A DNA stretch of 64,000 nucleotides from JBALVO01 sp036961445. GTDB lineage: Bacteria > Pseudomonadota > Gammaproteobacteria > Pseudomonadales > Halieaceae. A program made the position numbers and the translations under genes. Location: assembly GCA_036961445.1 (NCBI GenBank), contig JBALVO010000005.1, positions 1 to 64,000 of the forward strand, written 5' to 3'. Each line of letters begins with the position of its first letter. Within the stretch, counting starts at the first letter, position 1. The notes under the pieces were generated by a model. That model did no database searches and was not told where the DNA came from. It saw only the letters and a program-made list of their open reading frames with translations. Shown here one piece after another: positions 36,746 to 47,421 of this stretch.

Positions 36746-38158
36746 ATGAGCAAGCAACAAGACACCAGCAAGCTATGGGGAGGTCGCTTCACCGAAGCGA
36801 CAGATGCCTTTGTACAGCGCTTCACTGCATCGGTCACCTTTGACCAACGCATGGCCGGGGAAGATATAGCAGGCTCTCTGGCCCACGCCCAAATGCTTTG
36901 CGCCGTTGGTGTACTCAACGCAGCTGAACTGGCGGAGATACGCCAGGGCCTGGCGCAGGTGCAACAGGAAATCGATGAAGGCAGCTTCAACTGGTCCGTG
37001 GAACTCGAAGACGTACACATGAACATTGAGGCCAGGCTCACCGAACTCATTGGCGTTACCGGCAAAAAGCTGCACACTGGCCGCTCGCGCAATGACCAGG
37101 TTGCCACGGATATCCGCCTGCATCTGCGTGCAGCAATCGATCAGATCGCAAAGGAACTGACGCGCTTGCAACAAGGCACTATCGAGCTGGCAGCGCGCAA
37201 CACCGACACCATCATGCCAGGCTTTACCCATTTGCAAACCGCTCAGCCGGTAGCCTTTGGGCATCACTTGCTGGCCTGGAATGAAATGCTGGAACGCGAC
37301 CATGGTCGCTTGCAGGACTGTCGCAAGCGACTTAACCAATCACCCTTGGGAGCCGCGGCACTGGCCGGTACCACCTATCCTATCGATAGGGCACAGACAG
37401 CGGCAGCCATGGGCTTTGATAAGCCAACCGAAAACTCTCTGGATTCCGTATCGGATCGCGACTTTGCCATCGAATTCTGCTCTTTCGCTGCCCTGCTGAT
37501 GACCCATTTATCGCGCATGTCAGAAGAGCTGGTGCTGTGGACCTCAGCCCAATTCAACTTCATTGAGCTGCCCGATCGTTTTTGTACCGGCTCTTCCATC
37601 ATGCCGCAGAAAAAAAATCCGGACGTGCCGGAACTGGTAAGAGGTAAGGTAGGACGCGTCAATGGCCACCTGATTTGCCTACTGACCCTGATGAAAAGCC
37701 AACCGCTGGCCTACAACAAGGATAACCAGGAAGACAAGGAACCCCTGTTCGATACCATTGATACAGTGCTGGATTCCCTGCGCGCTTTTGCCGATATGAT
37801 CCCGGCAATCAAACCCAAAGTTGCGCAGATGCGTGAGGCCGCCCGCGGCGGGTTTTCTACCGCCACAGATTTAGCCGATTACCTGGTAGGCCTGGGCCTG
37901 CCGTTTCGCGACGCCCATGAAGTTGTCGGCAAGGCCGTGGCACACGGCATAGATACGGGCCTGGATCTGGCCGAGATGGATCTGGCGACGCTGCAGACGT
38001 TCTGTGCAGAGATCCGCCAGGACGTGTTTGAAGTGCTGACACTGGAAGGCTCTATCGCAGCGCGAGATCACCTGGGCGGCACTGCTCCGGGGCAGGTCGC
38101 AGCGGCGGCAGAGCGCGCCAGCACTTTACTGCTCGCGCGCCAGACTGCTAACAACTAG
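36746..38158 (+). CDS. argH: Argininosuccinate lyase
   Basis: A 470-residue enzyme splitting argininosuccinate to arginine and fumarate, the last step of arginine synthesis. The signature [12 protein letters not shown] is present, as are the start [19 protein letters not shown] and [17 protein letters not shown]. The ATG at 36746 is the family start; the open frame extends 100 codons upstream, antisense to the algZ region. The stop overlaps the DUF3187 stop by four bases (CTAG). Confidence 0.97.
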   Translation: MSKQQDTSKLWGGRFTEATDAFVQRFTASVTFDQRMAGEDIAGSLAHAQMLCAVGVLNAAELAEIRQGLAQVQQEIDEGSFNWSVELEDVHMNIEARLTELIGVTGKKLHTGRSRNDQVATDIRLHLRAAIDQIAKELTRLQQGTIELAARNTDTIMPGFTHLQTAQPVAFGHHLLAWNEMLERDHGRLQDCRKRLNQSPLGAAALAGTTYPIDRAQTAAAMGFDKPTENSLDSVSDRDFAIEFCSFAALLMTHLSRMSEELVLWTSAQFNFIELPDRFCTGSSIMPQKKNPDVPELVRGKVGRVNGHLICLLTLMKSQPLAYNKDNQEDKEPLFDTIDTVLDSLRAFADMIPAIKPKVAQMREAARGGFSTATDLADYLVGLGLPFRDAHEVVGKAVAHGIDTGLDLAEMDLATLQTFCAEIRQDVFEVLTLEGSIAARDHLGGTAPGQVAAAAERASTLLLARQTANN

Positions 38159-39138
38159 CGCTTAGCCTGGTAGCGCAAGCTGGCCTGGAAGGTAACATCT
38201 GCGGCAGTTTCTACGCCGATGTCTTCCACCACACTCACTTCGGCTGACCAGCGCTGCGCAAAACGCCAGCGCACACCGCCGGTTAGCATGAAAGCCTCAT
38301 CACCCAATGCCGTGATATTACTGTCCACCGGTGCCGCGTGACTGTCCAGCTGGGCCAACAATGACCAACGCTGCGCCACCGCCCAATCCAGGCTGAGCCC
38401 GGCAAACCACATATCGCGCTCTTGCGCATCACCGAGCAGGTCGTTGTCGCCCGCCCGCAGGTATCCTGCCTGACCATGCCAACTGAGCGGGAGACTCTCC
38501 AGATGGGCGCCGGAGAAGCGCAATGCTATAAACGCGTCATCCGCACCACTGCCCAAAAAGTCATCCTCATCGCCGCTACCAAACTTGTAACCCAGCACCA
38601 GGCTGGCAACCGCTGCGCCCTGCCTATAAAAAGCGTTGCTCAACGACAGGCTGACATCGCTCAGCCCGGAGGTATTGTCCTGCAGCGAGAATCCAGCATC
38701 CGGGGCGATATAGCGATAGTCCAGTAAATCGCGCGGCACGTCTGAGCGCCCGCCGTCCGACATCCCCCAGAGGTCATGCCAATCGTCGATCAACTTATCC
38801 AGATTACCGCCGCTTTGATCAACCCAGGGCACCTCCAGCTGCACATCCCAATCTTGCGCAAGGCCGTAACGTAACTCCAGGGCAAAGCGCTGCGTTTCGC
38901 CGTCCAGATTCAGGTACTCCTTGCTATTGGCATCTGCTACATAGTGACTGGCCAGGCTGCTGTGCAATGCAATATCCATTCGCCCTGCCGCGACCGTATC
39001 TGCACTGCGCTGGGAAGGCAGGCCCGACAGTGCCGCCACTGGACTCAGGTTTTTGACGTATAGGGGCTCACTCGCGGCCACTGGCAGCGCCGCCGCTATC
39101 GCCAGCAGTGCCATGCACCCGAGGTTACCCCCAGTCAA
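38155..39138 (-). CDS. DUF3187 family protein, predicted outer-membrane beta-barrel
   Basis: A 327-residue protein with a hydrophobic N-terminus ([12 protein letters not shown]) that looks like a signal peptide, then alternating beta-strand sequence with aromatic ends and the [19 protein letters not shown] pattern of DUF3187. No known function. The start is a TTG overlapping the end of cyaY (14 bp) or the ATG at 39114; a GGTGGA ribosome site favours the TTG. Co-transcription with cyaY is likely. Confidence 0.75.
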   Translation of the reverse strand: MTGGNLGCMALLAIAAALPVAASEPLYVKNLSPVAALSGLPSQRSADTVAAGRMDIALHSSLASHYVADANSKEYLNLDGETQRFALELRYGLAQDWDVQLEVPWVDQSGGNLDKLIDDWHDLWGMSDGGRSDVPRDLLDYRYIAPDAGFSLQDNTSGLSDVSLSLSNAFYRQGAAVASLVLGYKFGSGDEDDFLGSGADDAFIALRFSGAHLESLPLSWHGQAGYLRAGDNDLLGDAQERDMWFAGLSLDWAVAQRWSLLAQLDSHAAPVDSNITALGDEAFMLTGGVRWRFAQRWSAEVSVVEDIGVETAADVTFQASLRYQAKR

Positions 39139-39445
39139 AATCCACCCCCGCCTGTTCCTGCATTTGTACCACTACGAAGGGGCGAAACAGCTGCCCGTCG
39201 CGGGTATTACGCCAGTCGCTCTCATCTTCATCGTAAGCAAAGTGAAAACCCCCGGAACGGGCCGCCAGCCACAACTGTCGTGTAGGGGGTTGACGGCTGA
39301 ACACCATAGTAGTGCCATTTTCAAACTCCACGGTGATCACGCTACCGTTGGCCTCATAATCCAGCTCCTGGTCAACTTCATCCAGGGCCATCTCCAGCGC
39401 CTCAAAGGTCTGGTCTATCAGGTCATTAAATTGAGATTCAGTCAT
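39125..39445 (-). CDS. cyaY: Iron donor protein CyaY (bacterial frataxin)
   Basis: A 106-residue frataxin fold. The acidic first helix (LIDQTFEALEMALDEVDQEL) and the strands VITVEFENGTTMVFSRQPPT, LWLAARSGGFHF are conserved. It binds iron and modulates Fe-S cluster assembly by IscS/IscU. The ATG at 39445 is the family start; the open frame further upstream is not coding. It is divergent from lptM, with 108 bp between starts. Confidence 0.95.
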   Translation of the reverse strand: MTESQFNDLIDQTFEALEMALDEVDQELDYEANGSVITVEFENGTTMVFSRQPPTRQLWLAARSGGFHFAYDEDESDWRNTRDGQLFRPFVVVQMQEQAGVDFDWG

Positions 39446-39553
39446 CACAGGGCAGTCACCGTCAGATTGTGCAAAATTCAATGATAAGGGCTGCTCGCGC
39501 CGCTTACTAGCGGGCGCTATAATCTGTGGCTTTATAATCTGGACTAAACACCC

Positions 39554-39712
39554 ATGCGTTACACTGTTGCCGCCCTGGTTCTGACCGTCGCCCTGCCCAT
39601 GCTGGGCGGATGTGGACAAATGGGGCCACTTTACATGCCGCCCAAAGAGCCACAACAAAGCGAGCCCGCGGCGCAGCCGCCAGGCGAACAACCGCAGTCC
39701 GACGACTCCTGA
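39554..39712 (+). CDS. lptM: Small lipoprotein LptM (YifL-like)
   Basis: A 52-residue lipoprotein. The signal peptide ends LGGC with the acylated cysteine at about residue 19, followed directly by GQMGPLYMPP, the family hallmark, and a Pro/Gln/Glu-rich tail. LptM in E. coli helps oxidative maturation of the LptDE lipopolysaccharide translocon. The position immediately before lysA (14 bp) is the standard one. Confidence 0.9.
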   Translation: MRYTVAALVLTVALPMLGGCGQMGPLYMPPKEPQQSEPAAQPPGEQPQSDDS

Positions 39713-39726
39713 AACGAGACCTAGCC

Positions 39727-40977
39727 ATGGAAAACTTCCCCTACCGGGATGGCAACCTGTATGCCGAGAACGTCGCTGTGACGGATATTGCAGCAGCGCA
39801 CGGCACACCCTGTTACGTTTATTCCCGAGCAGCACTGGAGGCGTCCTTCAGCGAGTATCAGCAAGCCCTGAAAGGTTGCCAACACCTGATCTGCTATGCA
39901 GTGAAAGCCAATTCCAACCTGGCGGTCCTCAATGTACTGGCCAGGCTGGGAGCGGGCTTTGATATCGTCTCTCATGGTGAACTGGAGCGGGTTATTACTG
40001 CCGGTGGCGACCCGAAGAAAATTGTATTTTCCGGCGTGGGTAAAAAGCCTGAGGAAATGGCCAGAGCGCTGGAGCTGGGCATTCATTGCTTTAATCTGGA
40101 ATCCTCCGCCGAACTGGAGGTATTAAACCGTGTCGCCGGAGAACTGGACAAAGTAGCGCCCATCTCGGTGCGTGTTAACCCCGATGTAGACGCGAAGACC
40201 CACCCCTATATTTCAACAGGGCTGCGGGAAAACAAATTTGGCGTGACTGCGGATGAGGCCCTGCTGGTCTATCAGCGCGCTGCACAGCTAAGCCATGTGC
40301 AGGTAGTGGGCCTGGATTGCCATATAGGCTCACAATTAACTGAAATCAGTCCGTTTATTGACGCCCTGCATCGCCTGCTAAAGCTCATAGACCAGCTGGC
40401 AGAGCTGGGTATTGTTATCCGTCACCTGGATCTGGGCGGTGGCCTGGGTGTGCGCTACAAGGACGAAGAGCCGCCCACCATTGCGCACTACATCGGTGCC
40501 ATCCGGCAGGAACTGGGGGCGCGCGATCTACAACTATTGTTCGAACCTGGCCGCTCCATTGCTGCCAATGCCGGCATACTGGTAACACGGGTGGAATATC
40601 TAAAACCCACCCCGGAGCACAACTTCGCGCTGGTAGATGCCGCCATGAACGACATGATCCGCCCGGCCCTTTATCAGGCCTGGCTGGATATCCAACCGGT
40701 ACAGCACAATGATCAGGGGCAATTCGCGCACTGGGATGTAGTGGGACCGGTCTGTGAAACAGGCGACTTCCTGGGCAAAGACCGGCAACTGACGCTGGCA
40801 CAGGGCGACCTGCTAGCGCTCTTTGGCGCCGGCGCTTATGGCTTTAGCATGAGTTCCAATTACAACAGTCGTGGGCGCGCTCCGGAAATAATGGTCGATG
40901 GCGACAGTGCACACCTGATACGCGAGCGCGAGACAATAACTGATATCATGCGCACTGAGCGCTTACTGCCCTCATAA
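39727..40977 (+). CDS. lysA: Diaminopimelate decarboxylase
   Basis: A 416-residue PLP enzyme, last step of lysine synthesis. The PLP lysine is in ICYAVKANSNLAVL. GAGFDIVSHGEL, HLDLGGGLGV, FEPGRSIAANAG and the substrate-cysteine segment GPVCETGDFLG follow. The ATG at 39727 gives MENFPYRDGNLYAE. The lptM-lysA-dapF order puts two consecutive enzymes of the diaminopimelate branch together. Confidence 0.97.
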   Translation: MENFPYRDGNLYAENVAVTDIAAAHGTPCYVYSRAALEASFSEYQQALKGCQHLICYAVKANSNLAVLNVLARLGAGFDIVSHGELERVITAGGDPKKIVFSGVGKKPEEMARALELGIHCFNLESSAELEVLNRVAGELDKVAPISVRVNPDVDAKTHPYISTGLRENKFGVTADEALLVYQRAAQLSHVQVVGLDCHIGSQLTEISPFIDALHRLLKLIDQLAELGIVIRHLDLGGGLGVRYKDEEPPTIAHYIGAIRQELGARDLQLLFEPGRSIAANAGILVTRVEYLKPTPEHNFALVDAAMNDMIRPALYQAWLDIQPVQHNDQGQFAHWDVVGPVCETGDFLGKDRQLTLAQGDLLALFGAGAYGFSMSSNYNSRGRAPEIMVDGDSAHLIRERETITDIMRTERLLPS

Positions 40978-41013
40978 CCAGCACCCTCTGAAGCCAGCGA
41001 ACGACGAAAGCAC

Positions 41014-41844
41014 ATGCAACTTAAATTCACCAAAATGCACGGCGCGGGCAATGACTTTGTAGTCATTGACCTGATTAGCCAACACTACAAGCTCCGACCC
41101 CGGGACGCACGTAAACTTGCGGATCGGCACTTTGGCGTGGGCTGCGACCAGGTTCTGGTGGTTGAGGCGCCGGAAAATCCGGACGTGGACTTTCGCTATC
41201 GAATCTATAACGCCAATGGCAACGAGGTTGAACAATGCGGCAACGGCGCCCGCTGCTTTGCCCGCTTTGTACGTGAAAAAAAACTCACCAGCAAAAGCGT
41301 CATAACAGTTGAGACCGCAGGCGGGATTATTGAGTTGCGCATGCGCAACCGCCAGGACGTGGAGGTCGATATGGGTGCGCCTGAATTTGAACCCCGGGCG
41401 GTTCCGTATAGCGCGACAGCGCGCGCCAGCAGTTACGCGCTGAGACTAAATGACATGGAGCTGGAGATAGGCGTCGTATCCATGGGCAACCCCCATGCCG
41501 TGGTACGCGTCGACAACGTGGATGAAACAAACGTGCAACAGCTGGGCGCGGAGCTTGAAGTCCACCCTGACTTTCCTGAACAGGTGAACGCTGGCTTCAT
41601 GCAAATTGTATCGGAGCGGGAAATAAGACTGCGGGTATTCGAGCGTGGAGTCGGCGAAACCCTGGCCTGTGGCACCGGTGCTTGTGCTGCTGTGGCATAT
41701 GGTGTTTCGCGAGGCTGGTTAAGCGATTCCGTGACAGTTGACCTGCCTGGGGGTAAGCTTTGGATATCCTGGGCTGGCGAAGGCCAATCCGTGATAATGA
41801 CCGGGCCCACTGCAGTGGTGTTCGAAGGAATGATAAGAATCTGA
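41014..41844 (+). CDS. dapF: Diaminopimelate epimerase
   Basis: A 276-residue enzyme converting LL- to meso-diaminopimelate for lysine and peptidoglycan. The two catalytic cysteines are in NEVEQCGNGARC and LACGTGACAA. The start MQLKFTKMHGAGNDFVVID is typical. The gene is 36 bp behind lysA and 45 bp ahead of the DUF484 gene. Confidence 0.97.
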   Translation: MQLKFTKMHGAGNDFVVIDLISQHYKLRPRDARKLADRHFGVGCDQVLVVEAPENPDVDFRYRIYNANGNEVEQCGNGARCFARFVREKKLTSKSVITVETAGGIIELRMRNRQDVEVDMGAPEFEPRAVPYSATARASSYALRLNDMELEIGVVSMGNPHAVVRVDNVDETNVQQLGAELEVHPDFPEQVNAGFMQIVSEREIRLRVFERGVGETLACGTGACAAVAYGVSRGWLSDSVTVDLPGGKLWISWAGEGQSVIMTGPTAVVFEGMIRI

Positions 41845-41889
41845 AGCCGCATCACACGCGGCACATGCAGACCAGGGGAAACCACAATA

Positions 41890-42612
41890 ATGTCAGCCAG
41901 CAATAACAAGGCCAGTAGCGCACCGGCAAAAGCAGCACAGTCCGCAGACCTGGAACTCAATGACGAATTAGTCCGCGAATACCTGAAGAATCACGACGAC
42001 TTCCTGCAACGTAATCCCGAAATGCTGGACTACCTGCATATCTCGCACGCCTCTGGCAGTGCTGTTTCTTTGGTAGAAAAGCAGGTTGGTATACTGCGAG
42101 AGCGCAATGTCGACATGCGTCATCGCCTCAACACCCTCTCTGGCAATGCCCGTGACAACGACAAGTTGTACGAGCGGACGAGCGCCCTGATATTGAAATT
42201 GCTGGAAGCCGATTCAATTGACACCCTTTATCGGACATTTATTGACGGCATGACCAGGAATTTTGATGTCGAGCACGCCAGCATGATTCTCTATGGCGAA
42301 CCCGGCAGTTCCTCCGAATGCCGTATAGAGACCCAGGAAAGTGCGAAAATCGAGATCGGAGCCCTGTTCCGCGGTCACAAGGCCGTGTGCGGCACCCTGC
42401 GCAAAGAAGAACTGACCTATCTGTTCCCCGATGCGGGAGAAGTGGGTTCTGCTGCTCTTATGCCATTGCTGAATGACGAGCAACTGGGTCTGATCGCCGT
42501 CGGTAGCTCAGACGGCAATCGTTATAACAGCACCATGGGGACAATGTTTCTGTCCCATATAGCCGATGTCATCGTACGGTTACTCCCCCGCCTGACCGAC
42601 GGGAAAGCCTGA
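41890..42612 (+). CDS. DUF484 family protein (YigA-like)
   Basis: A 240-residue protein. Residues 20-60 show the DUF484 start (VREYLKNHDDFLQRNPEML), then a coiled coil (EKQVGILRERNVDMRHRL) and a GAF-like domain to the end (FDVEHASMILYGE, LGLIAVGSSDGNRYN). Function unknown; it lies between dapF and xerC in many gammaproteobacteria, as here. A role in signalling or in XerC function is speculative. Confidence 0.92.
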   Translation: MSASNNKASSAPAKAAQSADLELNDELVREYLKNHDDFLQRNPEMLDYLHISHASGSAVSLVEKQVGILRERNVDMRHRLNTLSGNARDNDKLYERTSALILKLLEADSIDTLYRTFIDGMTRNFDVEHASMILYGEPGSSSECRIETQESAKIEIGALFRGHKAVCGTLRKEELTYLFPDAGEVGSAALMPLLNDEQLGLIAVGSSDGNRYNSTMGTMFLSHIADVIVRLLPRLTDGKA

Positions 42613-42619
42613 GATATGC

Positions 42620-43537
42620 GTGATTGACACCACTGTTGAGCAATCGACCACGCGGTTTTTGAACTACCTGCGTGACGTGCGCCAGCTATCTCCGCACACC
42701 CTGAGCAACTATCAACGCGACCTGCTTTCCCTGCAGCGCTACGCCGATGAGCAGAAAAAACACTCTGCCGACCAGCTGGTGGAAGCGGACATTCGCGCAT
42801 GGGTGAGCCAACTGCACCGGCGCGGACTGGCCGGCAGCAGCATACAGCGCAGCCTGTCCGCAGCTCGTTCATTCTTCAATTACCTTGGGCGTGAACACGG
42901 GCGCCCGAGGAATCCAGCTGCCAGTGTGCAAGCGCCGCGCAAGCCGCGCAATCTGCCCAAGACTCTGGACGCCGACCAGGTAAACAAATACCTGTCCTTC
43001 GATGAGGACTCTGACATCGCACGGCGCGATCGCGCTATGGCCGAGCTGTTCTACTCCTCAGGGCTGCGCCTGGCAGAGCTGGTGGCAGTCGATATCAACG
43101 ATATCGACCCGCACTCACAGTTACTTACCGTGACCGGCAAAGGCAATAAAACCCGCACCGTCCCGGTAGGCTCGATAGCACTGCAGGCCATCGCTCGCTG
43201 GCTGGAGGTGCGTCCGCAAACGGCCATAGATGACGATGGTGTAGTGGCACTGTTCACCAGCAGCCGGGGGCAACGCATCAGCGTGCGCAACGTTCAGGCG
43301 CGGCTGAAAGTGCAGGGCCGCAAATCCGGCATGCACCAGGATGTGCACCCTCATATGCTACGCCATTCCTTCGCCAGTCACATGCTGGAGTCCAGTGGCG
43401 ATTTGCGCGCGGTGCAGGAGTTACTGGGACACGCCAATATATCCACTACCCAGATATACACCCATCTGGATTTCCAGCACCTGGCCAAGGTTTACGATGC
43501 CGCCCACCCCAGGGCCAAACGGCGCAAGTCGGACTAG
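42620..43537 (+). CDS. xerC: Tyrosine recombinase XerC
   Basis: A 305-residue site-specific recombinase resolving chromosome dimers at dif with XerD. Catalytic residues are seen in SGLRLAEL (Arg), HPHMLRHSFASHML (His-xx-Arg), LGHANISTTQIYTHLD (His and nucleophile Tyr). The N-terminal SAM-like DNA-binding domain begins FLNYLRDVRQLSPHTL. The start is GTG at 42620, 7 bp after the DUF484 stop. Confidence 0.96.
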   Translation: MIDTTVEQSTTRFLNYLRDVRQLSPHTLSNYQRDLLSLQRYADEQKKHSADQLVEADIRAWVSQLHRRGLAGSSIQRSLSAARSFFNYLGREHGRPRNPAASVQAPRKPRNLPKTLDADQVNKYLSFDEDSDIARRDRAMAELFYSSGLRLAELVAVDINDIDPHSQLLTVTGKGNKTRTVPVGSIALQAIARWLEVRPQTAIDDDGVVALFTSSRGQRISVRNVQARLKVQGRKSGMHQDVHPHMLRHSFASHMLESSGDLRAVQELLGHANISTTQIYTHLDFQHLAKVYDAAHPRAKRRKSD

Positions 43538-43538
43538 C

Positions 43539-44246
43539 GTGTCAATTTCGGTAATTACCTTCGACCTGGACAATACCCTTTGGGATGTGGAGCCAGCACT
43601 GATCAAGGCAGAGCAGGCACAACAGGACTGGCTGCGCGAATTCCGCCCGGGGGCAGTAGAGGCCTACGATCACCAGGGCCTGTGGGACTTCAAGAAATCC
43701 GTATGGAAGCGCCACCCCCACCTGTTACACCATGTCAGTCGTATGCGCATGCAGATGCTCTATGAGCTGCAACTCGATGCCGGGTATACGGAGGAAGAAG
43801 CCAGTGCCGGGTCGCAACAGGCGTTCGCTGCTTTTTTGGCGCAGCGCCATAAGGTGGTGCTGTACGAGGAGGCGCTTGCGGTACTGGAGTTACTGGCCAG
43901 CAGCTACACACTGGGAGCCCTGACCAATGGCAACGCTGACATCTACAAGACAGACGCCGGAGAGTACTTCGATTTTGCCTTTCTGGCGCAGGACATAGGC
44001 ACCAGCAAACCACATCCGGATATGTTTCACGCCGCACTGCAGCAATCAGGCGTGGCAGCCCAAAACATTGTTCATGTGGGAGATAACCCGGAACACGATA
44101 TACGCGGCGCACGCGACGTGGGCATGCGCACCGTATGGATGAACTCCCAGAAAACAGCCTGGCCCGGTGGCCCCAGGGCGGACCGTGAAATAGAGAACCT
44201 GGTGCAGCTACCCGAGGCGATTGCCTGTATTGCAAGCGCCGGATAG
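43539..44246 (+). CDS. yigB: HAD-family phosphatase, YigB-like
   Basis: A 235-residue HAD subfamily IA hydrolase. Motif I is FDLDNTLWDVE, motif II is ALTNGNADIY, motif III is the Lys in GTSKPHPDMF and motif IV is HVGDNPEHDIRGA. In E. coli YigB is one of the phosphatases acting in riboflavin synthesis (5-amino-6-ribitylamino-uracil phosphate), and it follows xerC there too. The GTG at 43539 overlaps nothing and lies 1 bp past the xerC stop; the open frame extends upstream inside xerC. Confidence 0.9.
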   Translation: MSISVITFDLDNTLWDVEPALIKAEQAQQDWLREFRPGAVEAYDHQGLWDFKKSVWKRHPHLLHHVSRMRMQMLYELQLDAGYTEEEASAGSQQAFAAFLAQRHKVVLYEEALAVLELLASSYTLGALTNGNADIYKTDAGEYFDFAFLAQDIGTSKPHPDMFHAALQQSGVAAQNIVHVGDNPEHDIRGARDVGMRTVWMNSQKTAWPGGPRADREIENLVQLPEAIACIASAG

Positions 44247-44279
44247 ATTCAGTTCAGGCGCAGCGCATACCCAGGCTCC

Positions 44280-44660
<381 letters not shown>

Positions 44661-44662
44661 TC

Positions 44663-44688
44663 AAAAAAAAGGGGGCCGAAAGGCCCCC
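44663..44688 (-). terminator. Rho-independent terminator after amtB
   Basis: On the minus strand: GGGGGCC (44688-44682), a TTTC loop, GGCCCCC (44677-44671), then eight U residues (44670-44663). It stands between amtB and the second glnK. Confidence 0.93.
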
Positions 44689-44723
44689 AAAGCACGCATA
44701 GTTAAATGCGCCCGCAAACCGTA

Positions 44724-45992
44724 TTACTTGCCGCTGCCACTGGCACCGGTAAACTCAGGATAGGCCTCCATACCACACTCGGAGATATCGACACCTTCGT
44801 ACTCATCTTCTTCGCTGACACGGATACCCATGACCGCTTTGAGGATGCCCCAGACAACCAGGCTGGCAAAGAATACCCAAACGAAGATAGTGGCTGCACC
44901 GATAAGCTGGCCGCTGAATGAAGCGCCGCCATCATCTGTCAGTGGGTTGGTTAAAGGAACCAGCATCAAACCTAACAAACCAACGACACCGTGAACCGAA
45001 ATCGCGCCCACCGGGTCATCGATCTTCAGCTTATCAAGCGTCACTATCGAGAACACCACCAGAATGCCGCCCAAACCACCAAATAAGGTCGCTAGCAGGG
45101 GAGTCGGCGTAGAGGGTTCGGCAGTAATCGCTACCAGACCTGCCAGCGCACCGTTTAGTGCCATTGTCAGGTCGGCCTTGCCGAACAGGATACGCGCTAC
45201 GATCAGGGCTGAAATTAATCCGCCGGCTGCCGCCGCATTGGTATTCATGAATACAACCGCTACTGCATTGGCGTTGTCCACGCTGGCGGTGGCCAGCACA
45301 GATCCACCGTTGAAACCAAACCAACCCATCCACAAAATGAAGGTACCAAGGGTCGCCAGCGGCAAGTTCGCACCTGGAATAGCCCTGACGGAACCATCTG
45401 CACCGTATTTGCCTTTGCGTGCACCCAACATCAGTACACCAGCAAGTGCAGCTGCGGCTCCGGCCATGTGAACGATACCGGATCCAGCAAAGTCTGAGAA
45501 TCCGAGGTCGCCCAAGGTATACATACCAAAGACGGGGTTGCCTCCCCAGGTCCAGGAGCCTTCCATAGGATAGATAAAGCCGGTCATGACTACAGCAAAG
45601 GCCAGAAATGCCCACAGCTTCATGCGCTCGGCTACCGCACCTGACACGATAGACATAGCGGTGGCTACAAAGACCACCTGGAAGAAGAAGTCAGCCGAAG
45701 GTGCGTAGGTCGCTGGTTCTTCAGCCCCCGCAACACCGTCTCCAGTAATGCCAGCAAGCAGTGCATTACCCAAATCGGGATACATAATCGTGTAACCGAC
45801 TATCATGAACATCGTGCAGGCTACGGCATACAAAGCAATGTTCTTTAGCAGTATCTCGGTTGTATTTTTGGAACGGACCAAACCAGCTTCGAGCATTGCG
45901 AAGCCTGCTGCCATCCACATTACCAGTGCGCCACAGATCAGGAAATAGAACGTGTCCAGGGCGTACTGTAGTTCAAATATATTGTTTTCCAT
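44724..45992 (-). CDS. amtB: Ammonium transporter AmtB
   Basis: A 422-residue inner-membrane protein with about 11 helices. Conserved features are ALVMWMAAGFAMLEAGLVRSKN, DFAGSGIVHMAGAAAALAG with the first pore His, and ISVHGVVGLLGL with the second. The C-terminal tail after ILKAVMGIRVSEEDE is the GlnK docking region and ends EFTGASGSGK. It conducts ammonium at low concentration and is blocked by unmodified GlnK. It begins 32 bp after the upstream glnK on the same strand. Confidence 0.97.
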   Translation of the reverse strand: MENNIFELQYALDTFYFLICGALVMWMAAGFAMLEAGLVRSKNTTEILLKNIALYAVACTMFMIVGYTIMYPDLGNALLAGITGDGVAGAEEPATYAPSADFFFQVVFVATAMSIVSGAVAERMKLWAFLAFAVVMTGFIYPMEGSWTWGGNPVFGMYTLGDLGFSDFAGSGIVHMAGAAAALAGVLMLGARKGKYGADGSVRAIPGANLPLATLGTFILWMGWFGFNGGSVLATASVDNANAVAVVFMNTNAAAAGGLISALIVARILFGKADLTMALNGALAGLVAITAEPSTPTPLLATLFGGLGGILVVFSIVTLDKLKIDDPVGAISVHGVVGLLGLMLVPLTNPLTDDGGASFSGQLIGAATIFVWVFFASLVVWGILKAVMGIRVSEEDEYEGVDISECGMEAYPEFTGASGSGK

Positions 45993-46024
45993 GGGAATAC
46001 CTTTCTACTAACAGTCGATTTGGA

Positions 46025-46423
<399 letters not shown>

Positions 46424-47203
46424 TTACATGCTTTTGCTGATGGTGAAAATGGCCTTGCCATCGCCCCAGTCATAACCAAAGGTGTCTTCTTCATCAAGGT
46501 CAGTACCGGCATAGGCCAGCGAGAAGTCAACGCTGGCCCAGTTGTAGGTGACAGACACGGAATAATCGGTGAAGGCATCTTCATCAGACGACAGGAAACC
46601 ACCGTCTTCTTCCAGCATGTTGTAACCCACGTGCAAACCTACTGAGAGGTCCTGCAACAGTGTGAAACTGTAATCAGCCGCCACGTACCAGAACTCATCA
46701 GATTCCAGGTAGTAATCATCGGAATAGTTCACTGACAAGGCGAAATCCTTCCATGAACCGGAAACATAGAATTCCTGGTAGTCAGCGTCGGTATCGTTAT
46801 CGCCGGGGTAGCTGTAATAGATATAACCCACGTCAACACCGAAATCAGTATCGCCAATGGTGTTAGCCCAACCGGCGTAATAGTCCAGTTCCATGCTGCC
46901 GTTGCAGCAGCCGCCGTTCTCGCCATTGGTGTCGAAGTTCACGGTGGAACCCCATGTGCCGACGTAAAAACCTGGTCCAAATTCAGCGTCAAATCCGCCT
47001 TGTAGGGCACCGTCCTTGTTGGACTGGGAAATTCCACGGAATTTGTAATCGCTGGTTAATGCCACGTTGGCACTGATGGTGAAGCCTTCCACCAGGGAAT
47101 CGCCAGTCACAATGGCATCATCCTTTTCCTGCGCCTGGGCAAAGCCAGCTCCCGATAACAGAGCGGCGGTTACAGCAGCGGTAAGTAATTTTTTGTTCAG
47201 CAT
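46424..47203 (-). CDS. TorF family putative porin
   Basis: A 259-residue outer-membrane protein. The signal peptide (MLNKKLLTAAVTAALLSGAG, cleavage near AQAQ) is followed by strands with the family pattern VALTSDYKFRGISQSNKDGALQGGFD and a terminal aromatic-rich strand ending AIFTISKSM. The segment GYIYYSYPGD is typical of TIGR02001. Co-location with glnK and amtB behind a sigma-54 promoter suggests it lets ammonium or small nitrogen compounds through the outer membrane; the substrate itself is not shown by sequence. Confidence 0.88.
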   Translation of the reverse strand: MLNKKLLTAAVTAALLSGAGFAQAQEKDDAIVTGDSLVEGFTISANVALTSDYKFRGISQSNKDGALQGGFDAEFGPGFYVGTWGSTVNFDTNGENGGCCNGSMELDYYAGWANTIGDTDFGVDVGYIYYSYPGDNDTDADYQEFYVSGSWKDFALSVNYSDDYYLESDEFWYVAADYSFTLLQDLSVGLHVGYNMLEEDGGFLSSDEDAFTDYSVSVTYNWASVDFSLAYAGTDLDEEDTFGYDWGDGKAIFTISKSM

Positions 47204-47307
47204 GTTTCATAATCTCCATGGTCTAATTGCTAGGTTTCAGAAAATGCATTGCATTAACTTGCTACGGGCGCGTTATGCGAGGTTTACACTTTCTGCTGCC
47301 ATGAAAT

Positions 47308-47324
47308 AGCAGAGCTCGTGCCAG
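47308..47324 (-). promoter_or_regulatory. Sigma-54 promoter of the torF-glnK-amtB operon
   Basis: The minus strand reads CTGGCACGAGCTCTGCT, matching the sigma-54 consensus YTGGCACGRNNNTTGCW at 16 of 17 positions. The invariant GG (47322-47321) and GC (47310-47309) are separated by the required 10 bases. Transcription would start near 47298, about 95 nt before the torF ATG. The enclosing 321-bp gap (47204-47524) otherwise holds only the inverted repeat at 47422-47436 and the ubiK promoter. Confidence 0.85.
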
Positions 47325-47421
47325 TTATCGATTAGTGCTTACAATTCAGTAAGATAGATAGAAAATGGCGCTCCCTTTGTAGCCTTGCGCACGCCCATAC
47401 AGCAACTTCTTCGCCCCATCT

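Noticed and set aside
36574..37107. N-terminal 178 codons of the long algZ frame
   Set aside because: They run antisense into argH and lack similarity to histidine kinases. A good ribosome site supports the start at 36573.
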